Assembly: GCA_002436765.1 (NCBI GenBank)
Contig: DJNI01000041.1
Span: forward strand, 1 to 40,558
DNA length: 40,558 nucleotides
Reading direction: 5' to 3'
Origin: Clostridiales bacterium UBA6468
GTDB taxonomy: Bacteria; Bacillota; Clostridia; Oscillospirales; Oscillospiraceae
In this document: positions 16,905-25,097 of the stretch, piece after piece
How the letters are laid out: every line of letters begins with the position of its first letter
How positions within the stretch are numbered: position 1 is the first letter of the stretch
Notes under the pieces: model-generated
What the model was told of the DNA's origin: nothing
Databases searched by the model: none
What the model saw: the letters and a program-made list of their open reading frames with translations, nothing else
Position numbers and translations under genes: made by a program

Positions 16905-18296
16905 TCAAATCAACACTTTCCGCTTTCTGATCCGCAAAAGCTCCCACGCTCCGATGGCCGCGCCCAGTCCCCAGCGCGCCGGCCACAGTCCGTCCGCCGC
17001 CAGGGACGCTGCGGCCACAGCGGCGAACACCGCCGCGTACCCGACCCACATTTTCAGCGGGAAGGGGTACTCTTTCCCGCCCAGAGCGAACCGGACGTAC
17101 AGGTAGTGCAGCGTCAGCTGCAAACTGTGGGAAATCAGCGTCGCCACCGCCGCGCCGGCCATGCCGATGCGCAGGATCAGCAGATAATTCAGTCCCACGT
17201 TTATCAGAGAGCACGCAATGGTGATGATGGAGACGACCTTGGTCTTCTTGTGATAATACTCGAAATTCACCGGGAAGGTACACAGGAAATTGGTATAGTA
17301 GCTGGACACAAAAATGGGAATGAGCATGGTGCTCCCCCAGAAATCCCGGGAAACGTAGACATAGCGGTACACTTCGCCGGCCAGCAGCACGAAGCCCAGG
17401 GAAAGCACCGTGAACAGCTCCAGAAAATTCCCCGCCTTTTCCCGCAGGTTCTCCCGGTTGCCCTGCTTCATGTCCTCGAAGAAGAAGGGGCACCAGGAAT
17501 TGTTCAGGGCGGTGAACAGGGTGAACATGATGCCGCCAAAATTCAGCGCCGCGCCGTAGCAGCCCACCGTAGCCTCGTCCATCATCTGCTGGAGCATCAC
17601 CTTGTCGCTCTGTCCCAGAATCAGGTCGGAAAGATTGTAAAACACCGCCGGAATGGCAAGAACAACGCAGAATTTCCAATATCCCTTGTTGTAAAAGGTC
17701 TTCCCCTTCGCTAGAATCCAGATGCCCACCGGAATGCCCAGCACGCCGTAGGTCACGGCGATGGCGGAAATGCGGCCTAAGTAGTTGATTTCCTTGGGCA
17801 GCAGCAGAATCAGCACGACAGAAAGAATCAGCGTGGTCAGCGTCACCGCAAGGGACATGACCATGTTCCGCCCGGCCTTGAATTCGTAGACGAATTTGGT
17901 GTTCAGGAAGTTGACGCAGAAGGTGCCGAAGCCCTGAATGAGCATCAGCACGATCAAAAACCGGCTCAGCTTCAGCGCCCCGGAAATGGGGCCGATGAAG
18001 CACAGCACCAGACCGCTGAAAATCAGATACACCAGCGTGGACAGGCTCATGGCCGAGGATTGGTAGCGCAGCTGATCTCCCTCCGGGTACTCCACCCGGG
18101 CGTTGACCAGCGTCCCCTGGGTTTGCAGCGTGAACACAATGGCGATCACCGCCACCCATGTGTTGTAGATCTGGGTAACGCCGTAGCCGCTGGTTCCCAG
18201 CAGACGGGTAAACAGGGGCGCTGTGAATATGGAAATGCCCCTAAGCAGAACGGTGCTCAGAATGTTAAAAAAAGCAACCCGGTTTCGTCGATTCAT
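16905..18296 (-). CDS. wzx: Polysaccharide flippase (Wzx-like, MOP superfamily)
   Basis: A 463-residue polytopic membrane protein with about 12 to 14 hydrophobic segments, beginning 'RNRVAFFNILSTVLLRGISI' and 'FTAPLFTRLLGTSGYGVTQI'. The 'TR.LG...YG' turn after the first helix is the signature of Wzx/RfbX polysaccharide transporters. The protein flips the undecaprenyl-diphosphate-linked repeat unit to the outer face, where the polymerase encoded upstream (23868-25097) would link it. The start ATG 18296 has GGAGTGA just upstream, overlapping the end of the previous GT2 gene. Last gene of the right operon. Its C-terminus is Arg/Lys-rich ('RIRKRKVLI'). Confidence 0.92.
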   Translation of the reverse strand: MNRRNRVAFFNILSTVLLRGISIFTAPLFTRLLGTSGYGVTQIYNTWVAVIAIVFTLQTQGTLVNARVEYPEGDQLRYQSSAMSLSTLVYLIFSGLVLCFIGPISGALKLSRFLIVLMLIQGFGTFCVNFLNTKFVYEFKAGRNMVMSLAVTLTTLILSVVLILLLPKEINYLGRISAIAVTYGVLGIPVGIWILAKGKTFYNKGYWKFCVVLAIPAVFYNLSDLILGQSDKVMLQQMMDEATVGCYGAALNFGGIMFTLFTALNNSWCPFFFEDMKQGNRENLREKAGNFLELFTVLSLGFVLLAGEVYRYVYVSRDFWGSTMLIPIFVSSYYTNFLCTFPVNFEYYHKKTKVVSIITIACSLINVGLNYLLILRIGMAGAAVATLISHSLQLTLHYLYVRFALGGKEYPFPLKMWVGYAAVFAAVAAASLAADGLWPARWGLGAAIGAWELLRIRKRKVLI

Positions 18297-18299
18297 AGC

Positions 18300-19322
18300 T
18301 CACTCCGTGCTTTGTGTTTCGGTTTTCTCCGTTTTTCCGGGAAGTACCCCGTGATAGAATCCCCGCATGGGGCGGTACAGTCCCGCGGCCAGCAGCAGAT
18401 CCGTCGCCCGTTCCTGCCTGCCGAACAGCGGACTGGTCAGCACAAAGGAAACGTGCCTGCGAAGCGCCTTCCGGGACTGGAGGTATTCTCCCGCAAATTT
18501 CTGCCGGGCATCCTTGTCCGCCAAGTCCAGCGTCAGCAGATTATAGGCGAGAGAACGCACCCGCAGATACCGCGCCGCGTCCGCAATTTTTGGATAATTG
18601 TCCCGGATAAACGGGTAAATTTTTTCCGTATGCTTGGAAAAATGGAAGGTTTTCTCCGAAACCGAGGACGAGGTAATGCTCCCCGGCCGGTGGTAATAAT
18701 TGTAAACGGGATATGGCAGCATGGCCGTCTGTCCGGCGTCCAGCGCAATGCGGTAGGTGGTGGGAACGTCCTCGCAGATCACTCCCAGCGGATAGCGGAC
18801 GGAGGCAAAAAGACTTCTGTGGTACAGTTTGTCCCAGGCGGCGGAGTCGATGTTTTCCCAGTGGAAAATCCGGCGCACCAGCGCTTCCCCGGAGATGACC
18901 TCCTCCTTGGGAGGACATAGCCCCAGCGTTTTCTCCCCGGTCTCGCTGCTGACGTCCCAGCGCCCCGCACAGACCAGACGGACGCCGTATTTTTCCATCA
19001 GCGCCATCATTTTTTCGTACATATCCGGCTCGATCCAGTCGTCGCTGTCCACGAAGGCAATGTATTCCCCCGTTGCCGCGTCAATTCCGGCGTTCCGGGC
19101 GCTGCTCAGGCCGCCGTTTTTCTTGTGAATGGCCCTGACTCTGGCGTCCTGCCGGGCGTAGGCATCACAGATGGCGCCGCTGCCGTCCTTGGTGCCGTCG
19201 TCCACCAGAAGGATCTCCAGATTTTCATAGGTCTGCGCCAGAATGGATTCCACGCACCGGGGAAGGTACTGCTCCACATTGTACACCGGAACAATAACGC
19301 TGATCCGCGGGTTCTGATTCAT
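18300..19322 (-). CDS. Family 2 glycosyltransferase (EpsJ/CpsI-like)
   Basis: A 340-residue GT2 protein: 'MNQNPRISVIVPVYNVEQYL', 'LVDDGTKDGSG' (39-49), DSDD at 92-95, and an acidic ED at 184-185 in 'VICEDVPTTYRI', preceded by 'KLYHRSLFASVRYP'. It is the only EpsJ-like GT2 in the right operon; its closest relatives in the window are in the left operon (2358, 5147, 10375), so an exchange or duplication between operons is plausible. It lies 4 bases upstream of the flippase gene. Sugar unknown. Confidence 0.86.
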   Translation of the reverse strand: MNQNPRISVIVPVYNVEQYLPRCVESILAQTYENLEILLVDDGTKDGSGAICDAYARQDARVRAIHKKNGGLSSARNAGIDAATGEYIAFVDSDDWIEPDMYEKMMALMEKYGVRLVCAGRWDVSSETGEKTLGLCPPKEEVISGEALVRRIFHWENIDSAAWDKLYHRSLFASVRYPLGVICEDVPTTYRIALDAGQTAMLPYPVYNYYHRPGSITSSSVSEKTFHFSKHTEKIYPFIRDNYPKIADAARYLRVRSLAYNLLTLDLADKDARQKFAGEYLQSRKALRRHVSFVLTSPLFGRQERATDLLLAAGLYRPMRGFYHGVLPGKTEKTETQSTE

Positions 19323-19340
19323 GCCCCATTCCTTCCTTTC

Positions 19341-20591
19341 TCACCCTTCTGCAGCAAGGCTTTCGTAAATCTCCAGCAGATCCGCCAGATTTTTTTCCGG
19401 GTCGTGGGTCACGCCAGCACGGGCGCGGGCCGCCGCGCCCATGGCTTCGGCCGCTTCGCCCCGGGCAAAAATATTTTCCACATAAAACGCCAGCATGTAG
19501 GGCGCGGTGGAGGGGTAGACTTCCCCTTCCAGCCCGCGGCGCATCATGGTCGTGACGCCGCCCACGTCCGCCGCCACGCAGGGCACGCCCAGCAGCATGG
19601 CCTCCCCCAGAGAATTGGGGGAATTCTCGACGGTGGAGGGCAGTGCGAACACGTTCGCGTCAAGGAACGCCTGCTTCATTTCCTCCCCGCTGAGACTGCT
19701 TAAGAATTCGATCTTATCCTCCACGCCGTACTGCTCTGCCAAATCCGCCAGATATTTCTGGTAATTGGTTCTGCGCAGCCTGCTCGCCGTCAGGAAGCTC
19801 TTTCCCGGCACCGCCAGCGTGGCGTCCGGGTAGGTTCTGACGATCTGTCCGAAGGCTTCCAGCAGATAGTGAAAGCCCTTCACGGGGTAGGCGCAGCTGG
19901 AAGCGAAAATCCGGTGCTTCCGGCAGCTGTCATAGCGCCAGGTTCCCTGATAAAAGGGCTGGCGCAGGGTTTCGTTGCAGAAATGGTACTTCGCGTCCGG
20001 ATTGATCCGCCGGACACAGGCCATGTCCCAGTCCGTTCTGCCGATAATGTGGCGTGCTTTTTGCAGGGCTTTTTCTTCCAGAAGTCCCCGAAGCACGAAC
20101 TTTTCCCGCTGCTTCACGATATTGTCCCGCCGGACAAGGTCGCGGAAGGTGCTGCCCCGCTGAACCGCCTCCGGCACGCCCTCGGCATAATGCCCGGCGT
20201 AAACCGAGCAAAGCCCCTGAATGCTGACCACCAGATTGTCCAGCCGCCCCGTCTTTTCCGCGGCGCTGACCATGGCAAGGGTGTGGCCGTACTCCGTCCC
20301 CCAGACGTGGATCACGTCCGGCTGAAAGGTGTCCAGCTCTCCCCGGAACTGCGCTTCCAGCTCCGTCAGGTACACATAGGGCAGCCCCTCCGAAAAGAAG
20401 GCGTAGGAGCAGCGTTCATTCACCTCTCCCTCGCCGCCGTCGCCGGGGCAGAGAATGCGGATGTTCAGGTCTTCCCGTTCCAGCAGTCCTTCCAGCACGC
20501 TGTCAACCCACAGTCCGCCGCCGGTGGAGCCGCCGCTGACGGCTTCCTTCACCTTTCCGGGCACCATATTGCACAGCCAAAGCAGCTTCAT
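19341..20591 (-). CDS. Family 4 glycosyltransferase
   Basis: A 416-residue GT4 enzyme with the N-terminus 'MKLLWLCNMVPGKVKEAVSG', an acceptor-domain 'DVIHVWGTEYGHTLAM', a donor-domain 'FASSCAYPVKGFHYLLEAFG' and E-x7-E in 'VENSPNSLGEAMLLGVPCVA'. The signature 'NSPNSLGEAM' marks a subgroup often annotated as capsule GT4 transferases. Its start ATG 20591 has AAAGGA about 9 bases upstream, and that ribosome site lies only a few bases from the left end of the MITE-like element at 20609. Transcription must pass through the element to reach this gene. Confidence 0.87.
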   Translation of the reverse strand: MKLLWLCNMVPGKVKEAVSGGSTGGGLWVDSVLEGLLEREDLNIRILCPGDGGEGEVNERCSYAFFSEGLPYVYLTELEAQFRGELDTFQPDVIHVWGTEYGHTLAMVSAAEKTGRLDNLVVSIQGLCSVYAGHYAEGVPEAVQRGSTFRDLVRRDNIVKQREKFVLRGLLEEKALQKARHIIGRTDWDMACVRRINPDAKYHFCNETLRQPFYQGTWRYDSCRKHRIFASSCAYPVKGFHYLLEAFGQIVRTYPDATLAVPGKSFLTASRLRRTNYQKYLADLAEQYGVEDKIEFLSSLSGEEMKQAFLDANVFALPSTVENSPNSLGEAMLLGVPCVAADVGGVTTMMRRGLEGEVYPSTAPYMLAFYVENIFARGEAAEAMGAAARARAGVTHDPEKNLADLLEIYESLAAEG

Positions 20592-20608
20592 TGCACCCCG
20601 TCCTTTCT

Positions 20609-20770
20609 GGGAAGCTCTGATTCAATCGGCAAGAGCTGTGAGCGAGAGATTTTTCGTCCAATCGAGGTATCGGAAAGGTCGGAATACTTTGTGTATTTCC
20701 CGTTTTCGATGCCGAAGAGTGGGCGAAAAAGATCCGCTCACGGCCGCAGACGATTGATTCAGGGCTTCCC
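20609..20770. mobile_element. MITE-like element, 162 bp, complete
   Basis: The ends are imperfect 20-base inverted repeats: GGGAAGCTCTGATTCAATCG (20609-20628) and CGATTGATTCAGGGCTTCCC (20751-20770), differing at two positions after inversion. The interior holds no transposase. The right part recurs at 1-63 and the left part at 40525-40558, so the element exists in at least three copies. It occupies the gap between two GT4 genes, and its right terminus supplies the last residues and the stop codon of the upstream gene (GKP then TGA, at 20759). No clear target-site duplication was identified. Confidence 0.78.
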
Positions 20771-21916
20771 TAACATGGCCAGAATTTTTTCGGCCTGTTT
20801 TACGTTGTTTTTTTCTTTTAAGATAAATTCACGGGCTTTCATGCCCTTTTCAAACAGTTCTTCCGCCGACTGGGCAAAAATCTGCCCCAGCTTTTCCGCG
20901 ATGGCGTCGGCGGTTTCTTCCTCCAACAGATACACGTAAGGGTGGTACTCCTTGGGCATTCCCGGCAGAACCGTGGTCAGCACCGGGGTTCCCGTGGACA
21001 TATATTCCATGGTCTTGGAGGGGAAGGAGTATTTCACGTATTCCTCATCCGTCGGCCGGGGGTTGACCAGCAGGGTCGCCGCCATTTCCCGCTCCACGAT
21101 CTCCCCGTTCAGCAGCATTCCGCCGTAGAAAATCCGGGAATCCTCCGCGGCGATTCGGGAAAGCTCCTGCACATAATCCCCGGGGCCGTAAATTTCCAGC
21201 CGGGCGTCCGGCAGATCTGCCTTCCGGAAGCCCTTCACCAGATTTTCCAGGCCGTACTGCTTGCTGACGCCTCCGGCATACATACACACCCGGGGACCGG
21301 CCTTTCGCGCCGGAGACGGCACCTGCCGCGCCATGGCAATGTCGCTGTGCCCCTCCAGGATCACGTGGGGCTTGCCCTTCGGGTTCAGATAGTCGTTCAT
21401 GGCCTGGGTCAGCAGCACGTAGTCCGTGCAGTGACGGATGACGAAATTGGAAAGCCTCTTGGAAAAGGCGCTGCCCCCCAGCATATCCGGCAGATCCGTC
21501 ACAATGCCCACGCACCGTCTTCCCCGCAGCTTCGCCGCCAGCAGACCGGCCAGCGCCGTTGTCCGGTTCAGGCAGTCCACCACCACCGCAGAATCCTTCC
21601 CCGCAAGGCACGCTGTGCGGAAAAAGGTTCCCACGCCCACAAATACGGCCTTGACAACGGGATTCCGGACGGCGGGAATATAGCGGTAGCACGCGCCGCC
21701 TTCCATCTCACGGGGCAGACGGATGAATGCCTTTTTCAGAACCTCCCGGTTCACCGGCGGGTTCGCCACCACGTCCACCTTCGCCCCGGCGGCAAGTCCC
21801 TCGATGAGCAGGCGGTGGTATTTCTGGGACTGAAAGGCGGGCTTCCGGGGGGCGTCCGCGAACAGCTGACGGTACACCCGGTCGGAGCATGTGGTCACAG
21901 CGTAAATGATATGCAT
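20759..21916 (-). CDS. Glycosyltransferase, GT4-like, 3' end formed by the MITE-like element
   Basis: A 385-residue GT-B-type protein: 'MHIIYAVTTCSDRVYRQLF', 'VVVDCLNRTTALAGLLAAKL' in the acceptor half, and 'VCMYAGGVSKQYGLENLVKG' with 'YSFPSKTMEYMSTGTPVLTT' in the donor half. The usual first Glu of E-x7-E is replaced in 'YSFPSKTMEYM', a variant common in capsule GT4 enzymes that keep only the second Glu. The final codons (GKP, stop) lie in the terminal repeat of the adjacent element, so the native C-terminus may have been altered slightly; the core domain is intact. It starts 4 bases after the preceding gene. Substrate unknown. Confidence 0.82.
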   Translation of the reverse strand: MHIIYAVTTCSDRVYRQLFADAPRKPAFQSQKYHRLLIEGLAAGAKVDVVANPPVNREVLKKAFIRLPREMEGGACYRYIPAVRNPVVKAVFVGVGTFFRTACLAGKDSAVVVDCLNRTTALAGLLAAKLRGRRCVGIVTDLPDMLGGSAFSKRLSNFVIRHCTDYVLLTQAMNDYLNPKGKPHVILEGHSDIAMARQVPSPARKAGPRVCMYAGGVSKQYGLENLVKGFRKADLPDARLEIYGPGDYVQELSRIAAEDSRIFYGGMLLNGEIVEREMAATLLVNPRPTDEEYVKYSFPSKTMEYMSTGTPVLTTVLPGMPKEYHPYVYLLEEETADAIAEKLGQIFAQSAEELFEKGMKAREFILKEKNNVKQAEKILAMLGKP

Positions 21917-21919
21917 GGG

Positions 21920-23026
21920 TCATCCCCCATCTTTTTCAAAAATCGCAGCGTGGGCTTTCGCCATGTTTTCAATGGTGTAGGCGCGGATTTTTTCCAGAGA
22001 AGCCGTCCCCATTTTCTCTAAGTCCGAGGACAGAAGCTCCTTCATTTTCCCGGCAAGGGCAGCCTCGTCCTCCACCGGCACGATGCTCCCGTTGACGCCC
22101 TCCTCCACCAGCTCCAGACCGGCGACACACCGGTCGGTGGTGATGACAGGCAGGCCGTAGGCCATGGCCTCGTTGATAACAAGCCCCCAGATGTCCTCCC
22201 GGGTAGGCAGGACGAACAAATCCGCCGCCCTGTAATACCGGCTCAGGGCTTCTTTCTTTTGAAAGCCCACAAAATGGACATTATCCAGCCCCAGAGAGGC
22301 GCGCATCTGCAAATAGTCTTCCGTCGGCTCGCCGCCGACAATGTAAATCCCCACGTCCCTGTCAAGCGCGCAGGCGGCGTGCATCAGGATGTCGAAGCCC
22401 TTTCTCGGGATAAACTGGCCGATGGCCAGCACCATCCGCTTTTCCGGGACGCCCAGTTCCTCTTTTAGCATTTGCTTTTCGGCGGCGGAGGGAACGGCGG
22501 GGAGAATATCCTTCTCAAACACGGAGGAGAAGGGGTAAAAATGAATGCGGCTTTCCTCCGCTCCGTAATGGACGAGAAATTCCGTGGTGTATCGCCCAGA
22601 GCTGAGCCACCGGTCAGCTCTGCGCACCAGCGATTTCTTAAACAGATACTTTGTTTTCCGCTCCTGCCGGATCAGGCCGCCGTCCACTTCCATGTAGAAG
22701 GGAATTTTCCTTCTGCGCAGCCACTGCATCGCGAGAATCGCCGTGGGCGAGGAATAGCCGCATATCACGATGGCGTCGTAGGGCTTTTTCAGCCATTCGG
22801 TCACGTCCAGACACAGGTTTTCGTCCAGAAAATGGCCGACGCACCGCTTCAGCTGCACCGGGCGGTAAGCGCCGCCCCCGGAAACGAACCAGTCGGCGCT
22901 GCGGTTCTTCTGATCCTCCACCCGGTCGGTGAACAGCACCGTCACGTCCATGCTCTTTGCCAGCTCGTCGTAAAAATGAACCCGGTAGGGGGAAGCGTAG
23001 TTCGTCAGGAACAGCACTCGTTTCAT
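21920..23026 (-). CDS. Family 4 glycosyltransferase
   Basis: A 368-residue GT4 enzyme beginning 'MKRVLFLTNYASPYRVHFYD', a start typical of transferases that act on an aminosugar or galactose acceptor in O-unit assembly. The donor domain has 'VLAIGQFIPRKGFDILMHA' and 'TREDIWGLVINEAMAYGLPV', the D-x7-E form of the nucleotide-sugar motif. No membrane segments. It lies between the LicD-like gene and the GT4 that abuts the MITE-like element, in the right operon. The exact donor cannot be read. Confidence 0.87.
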   Translation of the reverse strand: MKRVLFLTNYASPYRVHFYDELAKSMDVTVLFTDRVEDQKNRSADWFVSGGGAYRPVQLKRCVGHFLDENLCLDVTEWLKKPYDAIVICGYSSPTAILAMQWLRRRKIPFYMEVDGGLIRQERKTKYLFKKSLVRRADRWLSSGRYTTEFLVHYGAEESRIHFYPFSSVFEKDILPAVPSAAEKQMLKEELGVPEKRMVLAIGQFIPRKGFDILMHAACALDRDVGIYIVGGEPTEDYLQMRASLGLDNVHFVGFQKKEALSRYYRAADLFVLPTREDIWGLVINEAMAYGLPVITTDRCVAGLELVEEGVNGSIVPVEDEAALAGKMKELLSSDLEKMGTASLEKIRAYTIENMAKAHAAIFEKDGG

Positions 23027-23047
23027 ACCGTTATAGCCCTCTCAATG

Positions 23048-23863
23048 TCACGCACCAAAATCGATCTGCACGATCTGATGGCGGTTCTCCCGCTGATCTT
23101 CCGGCGGGAGCTGCATATAGTCACCGTATAGTGTGGTCAGGAATTTTTCATATTCCGCCGGTGCCTTGAAGGTTTCTCCTTCAAAAGCCACGTCCGTCAG
23201 CGCCTGACACCACGCTTTCTCGTAGGCGTCCGGCTTCGTCATGGCGCTCTGCTCACAGACATAGCCGTTTTCCGGCAGCGCCGTCGCAAGCGCGTCATAC
23301 GCCCTGGCAAGACCTTCCTGATCGGCAAACAGTGCCAGCGCCTGATAGTATAGGTACCCGATCCACTTTTTCCATAGGATCCTCTCATTCTCCCGCCAAG
23401 GCTGATAATGGGATCTCATCAGCTTTGTCCGGTAGATTTTCAGCAAACGTCCCGCCGTTTCCTGCCGCTTTTCCGCATCCGGAGACACGGCGTCGTAGGG
23501 GAAAATGTCCACATAGAAGCCGTTTTCCGCCAATCTGTGGGACTTAGCCTCCAGGTACAGCGTGCCGCGCTTGCGCACCTTGCCGAAGGGCAGGGCGTAG
23601 TTGGGGTCGGTGTACCAGCTCTGCCAGCAATATTCCGGTTTCAGCTTTTCCGGGGCAATGCGGCAGAATTTCTCATAATTCTCCCGCAGCATTCCCACGT
23701 CCATATCGTCGTCCCAGGGGATGAACCCCTGATGGCGCACCGCGCCCAGAAGGGTGCCGCAGGTAAGAAAATAGGGAATGTCGTTTTCCACGCACACCCG
23801 GCGGATCTCCTTCGCAATTTCCAGCTGGGTCAGCTGCACCTTTCTCAGCAGTTTCCGTTCCAT
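23048..23863 (-). CDS. LicD-family phosphotransferase
   Basis: A 271-residue protein with the LicD/FKRP nucleotidyltransferase-like core: 'YFLTCGTLLGAVRHQGFIPW' immediately followed by 'DDDMDVGM' (metal-binding D51-D53, D55), and 'GFYVDIFPYD' near 146. The family attaches phosphodiester substituents (phosphocholine, ribitol phosphate or similar) to glycans from a CDP-activated donor. No choline uptake or CDP-activating genes are in the window, so the substituent is open. There is no signal peptide, so modification should occur on the cytoplasmic lipid-linked unit before flipping. The length matches the family. Confidence 0.88.
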   Translation of the reverse strand: MERKLLRKVQLTQLEIAKEIRRVCVENDIPYFLTCGTLLGAVRHQGFIPWDDDMDVGMLRENYEKFCRIAPEKLKPEYCWQSWYTDPNYALPFGKVRKRGTLYLEAKSHRLAENGFYVDIFPYDAVSPDAEKRQETAGRLLKIYRTKLMRSHYQPWRENERILWKKWIGYLYYQALALFADQEGLARAYDALATALPENGYVCEQSAMTKPDAYEKAWCQALTDVAFEGETFKAPAEYEKFLTTLYGDYMQLPPEDQRENRHQIVQIDFGA

Positions 23864-23867
23864 AGGA

Positions 23868-25097
23868 TTACCCCCTTTTCATAAGCCGTTCCACCAGCGC
23901 CATGACCGGGAGCAGCCATAAAAACACGTCCGCAATCAAATTCTGTGTGTTAAAAGACATAAATAGGATAACGACCAGCGCCAGATTCACCCAGACTTGC
24001 CGCTCCTTCCGCCACACCAGCGCGACCCAGCAGGCAATGTGCAGCAGCGCCGCCGGAATGCCGAAGGCGGAAAAAAGAATGAGGGTGGAGGTGGTGTTGT
24101 TGGCGGTGGCGTACAGCACCTGCGCGATCTTCGCGCCGAAAACGGGATGGTGCAGGAAAATGGAAATGTCCGTCATGATGGCATCCATCCGCTCCACCGA
24201 GGAATCCCGCCCGTTGGCAAATTTGCCGATGGCCATGTCGTAGATTTCCCAGTAAAGGGCGTTTTTCCGGGCAACGGAAACGCCCGTTACCACGGCGGCA
24301 CACAAAATCAGCCCCGCCGCCACGGCGCATATCCGCTTGTCCCGATACCATTTTTTTTCAAAAAACAGCACGACCGCCAGCAGCCCCATTTCCGCGACGC
24401 CGCCGGTAGCAAACGTGGACACCATCGTCGCCGCCAGAATGCCGTTGGCCAGCCAGAGCTGCCACGGCCTTTTCCATTCCACCTCATAATTGTTCAGATA
24501 CAGCGCCGTGATCAGGAAGAACTGATAAACCCCCGGCTCCCGGAAAATGCCGAAATTCCGGTTTTTCACATACGTATCCGGGACAATGGACAAAAAGAAA
24601 TTGTGAAATTCAAAGCCCATGGAATTCTGGAACACCGGCACCGCGTAAACGCCCTTGTCCACGCCGATGCGCAGAATGTACGCCGCCAGCACGGAATACG
24701 CCCCCAGCAGGGACAGAATTACCACGTAGTATTTGGCCGTCTCCCGCACCGTGAGAAAATAAGACAGGAGCACCGCCGTCAGTATGCACAGCAGGACGCT
24801 GAAATACATCAGCTGCCAGTCCCGCTTCACCAGCATGGGCAGCAGAAGCACCGCCGCCGCAACCCCGGCGACGATCATCCGCCGGTCTTTCAGAATCTGG
24901 GGCAGCTTCCGCCGGTTGACGATCAGAAAGGCCACGCCCATCAGGCAGATCACGCCCAGCATAAGAAACTGCGCCTTTTCAAAGCCGATCACCGCCGTGG
25001 TGAACATGCTGTCCCGGGCCAGAAAAAGCATGGCCGTGAAAAACGCGGCGAAGGCAATTTTCGTCCCCCGGCTGTCCGGGAAGGGATAATGGGTCAT
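23868..25097 (-). CDS. O-antigen/capsule polymerase-like membrane protein (Wzy-like)
   Basis: A 409-residue protein with about 10 to 12 hydrophobic segments. A large loop contains 'VKNRNFGIFREPGVYQFFLI', whose 'REPG.Y' is the recurring motif of the Wzy/WaaL (O-antigen polymerase/ligase) family. It would join flipped repeat units into a chain on the outer face of the membrane. I start at ATG 25097, which overlaps the previous stop as ATGA and has AAAGGAG 8 bases upstream; a longer frame to 25235 lies within the upstream gene. A run of eight A at 24358-24351 (coding strand) keeps the frame intact. Wzy proteins diverge strongly, so the call rests on topology, motif and locus. Confidence 0.8.
   Translation of the reverse strand: MTHYPFPDSRGTKIAFAAFFTAMLFLARDSMFTTAVIGFEKAQFLMLGVICLMGVAFLIVNRRKLPQILKDRRMIVAGVAAAVLLLPMLVKRDWQLMYFSVLLCILTAVLLSYFLTVRETAKYYVVILSLLGAYSVLAAYILRIGVDKGVYAVPVFQNSMGFEFHNFFLSIVPDTYVKNRNFGIFREPGVYQFFLITALYLNNYEVEWKRPWQLWLANGILAATMVSTFATGGVAEMGLLAVVLFFEKKWYRDKRICAVAAGLILCAAVVTGVSVARKNALYWEIYDMAIGKFANGRDSSVERMDAIMTDISIFLHHPVFGAKIAQVLYATANNTTSTLILFSAFGIPAALLHIACWVALVWRKERQVWVNLALVVILFMSFNTQNLIADVFLWLLPVMALVERLMKRG

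Noticed and set aside
20641..20757. Short plus-strand open frame inside the MITE-like element
   Set aside because: It lies wholly in a non-coding repeat, has no start with a ribosome site and does not resemble a known protein.
24351..24358. A8 run (coding strand) in the Wzy-like gene as a second phase-variation switch
   Set aside because: The frame is intact through it, and eight A in a Glu-Lys-Lys context is common in coding sequence; there is no shifted partner frame.
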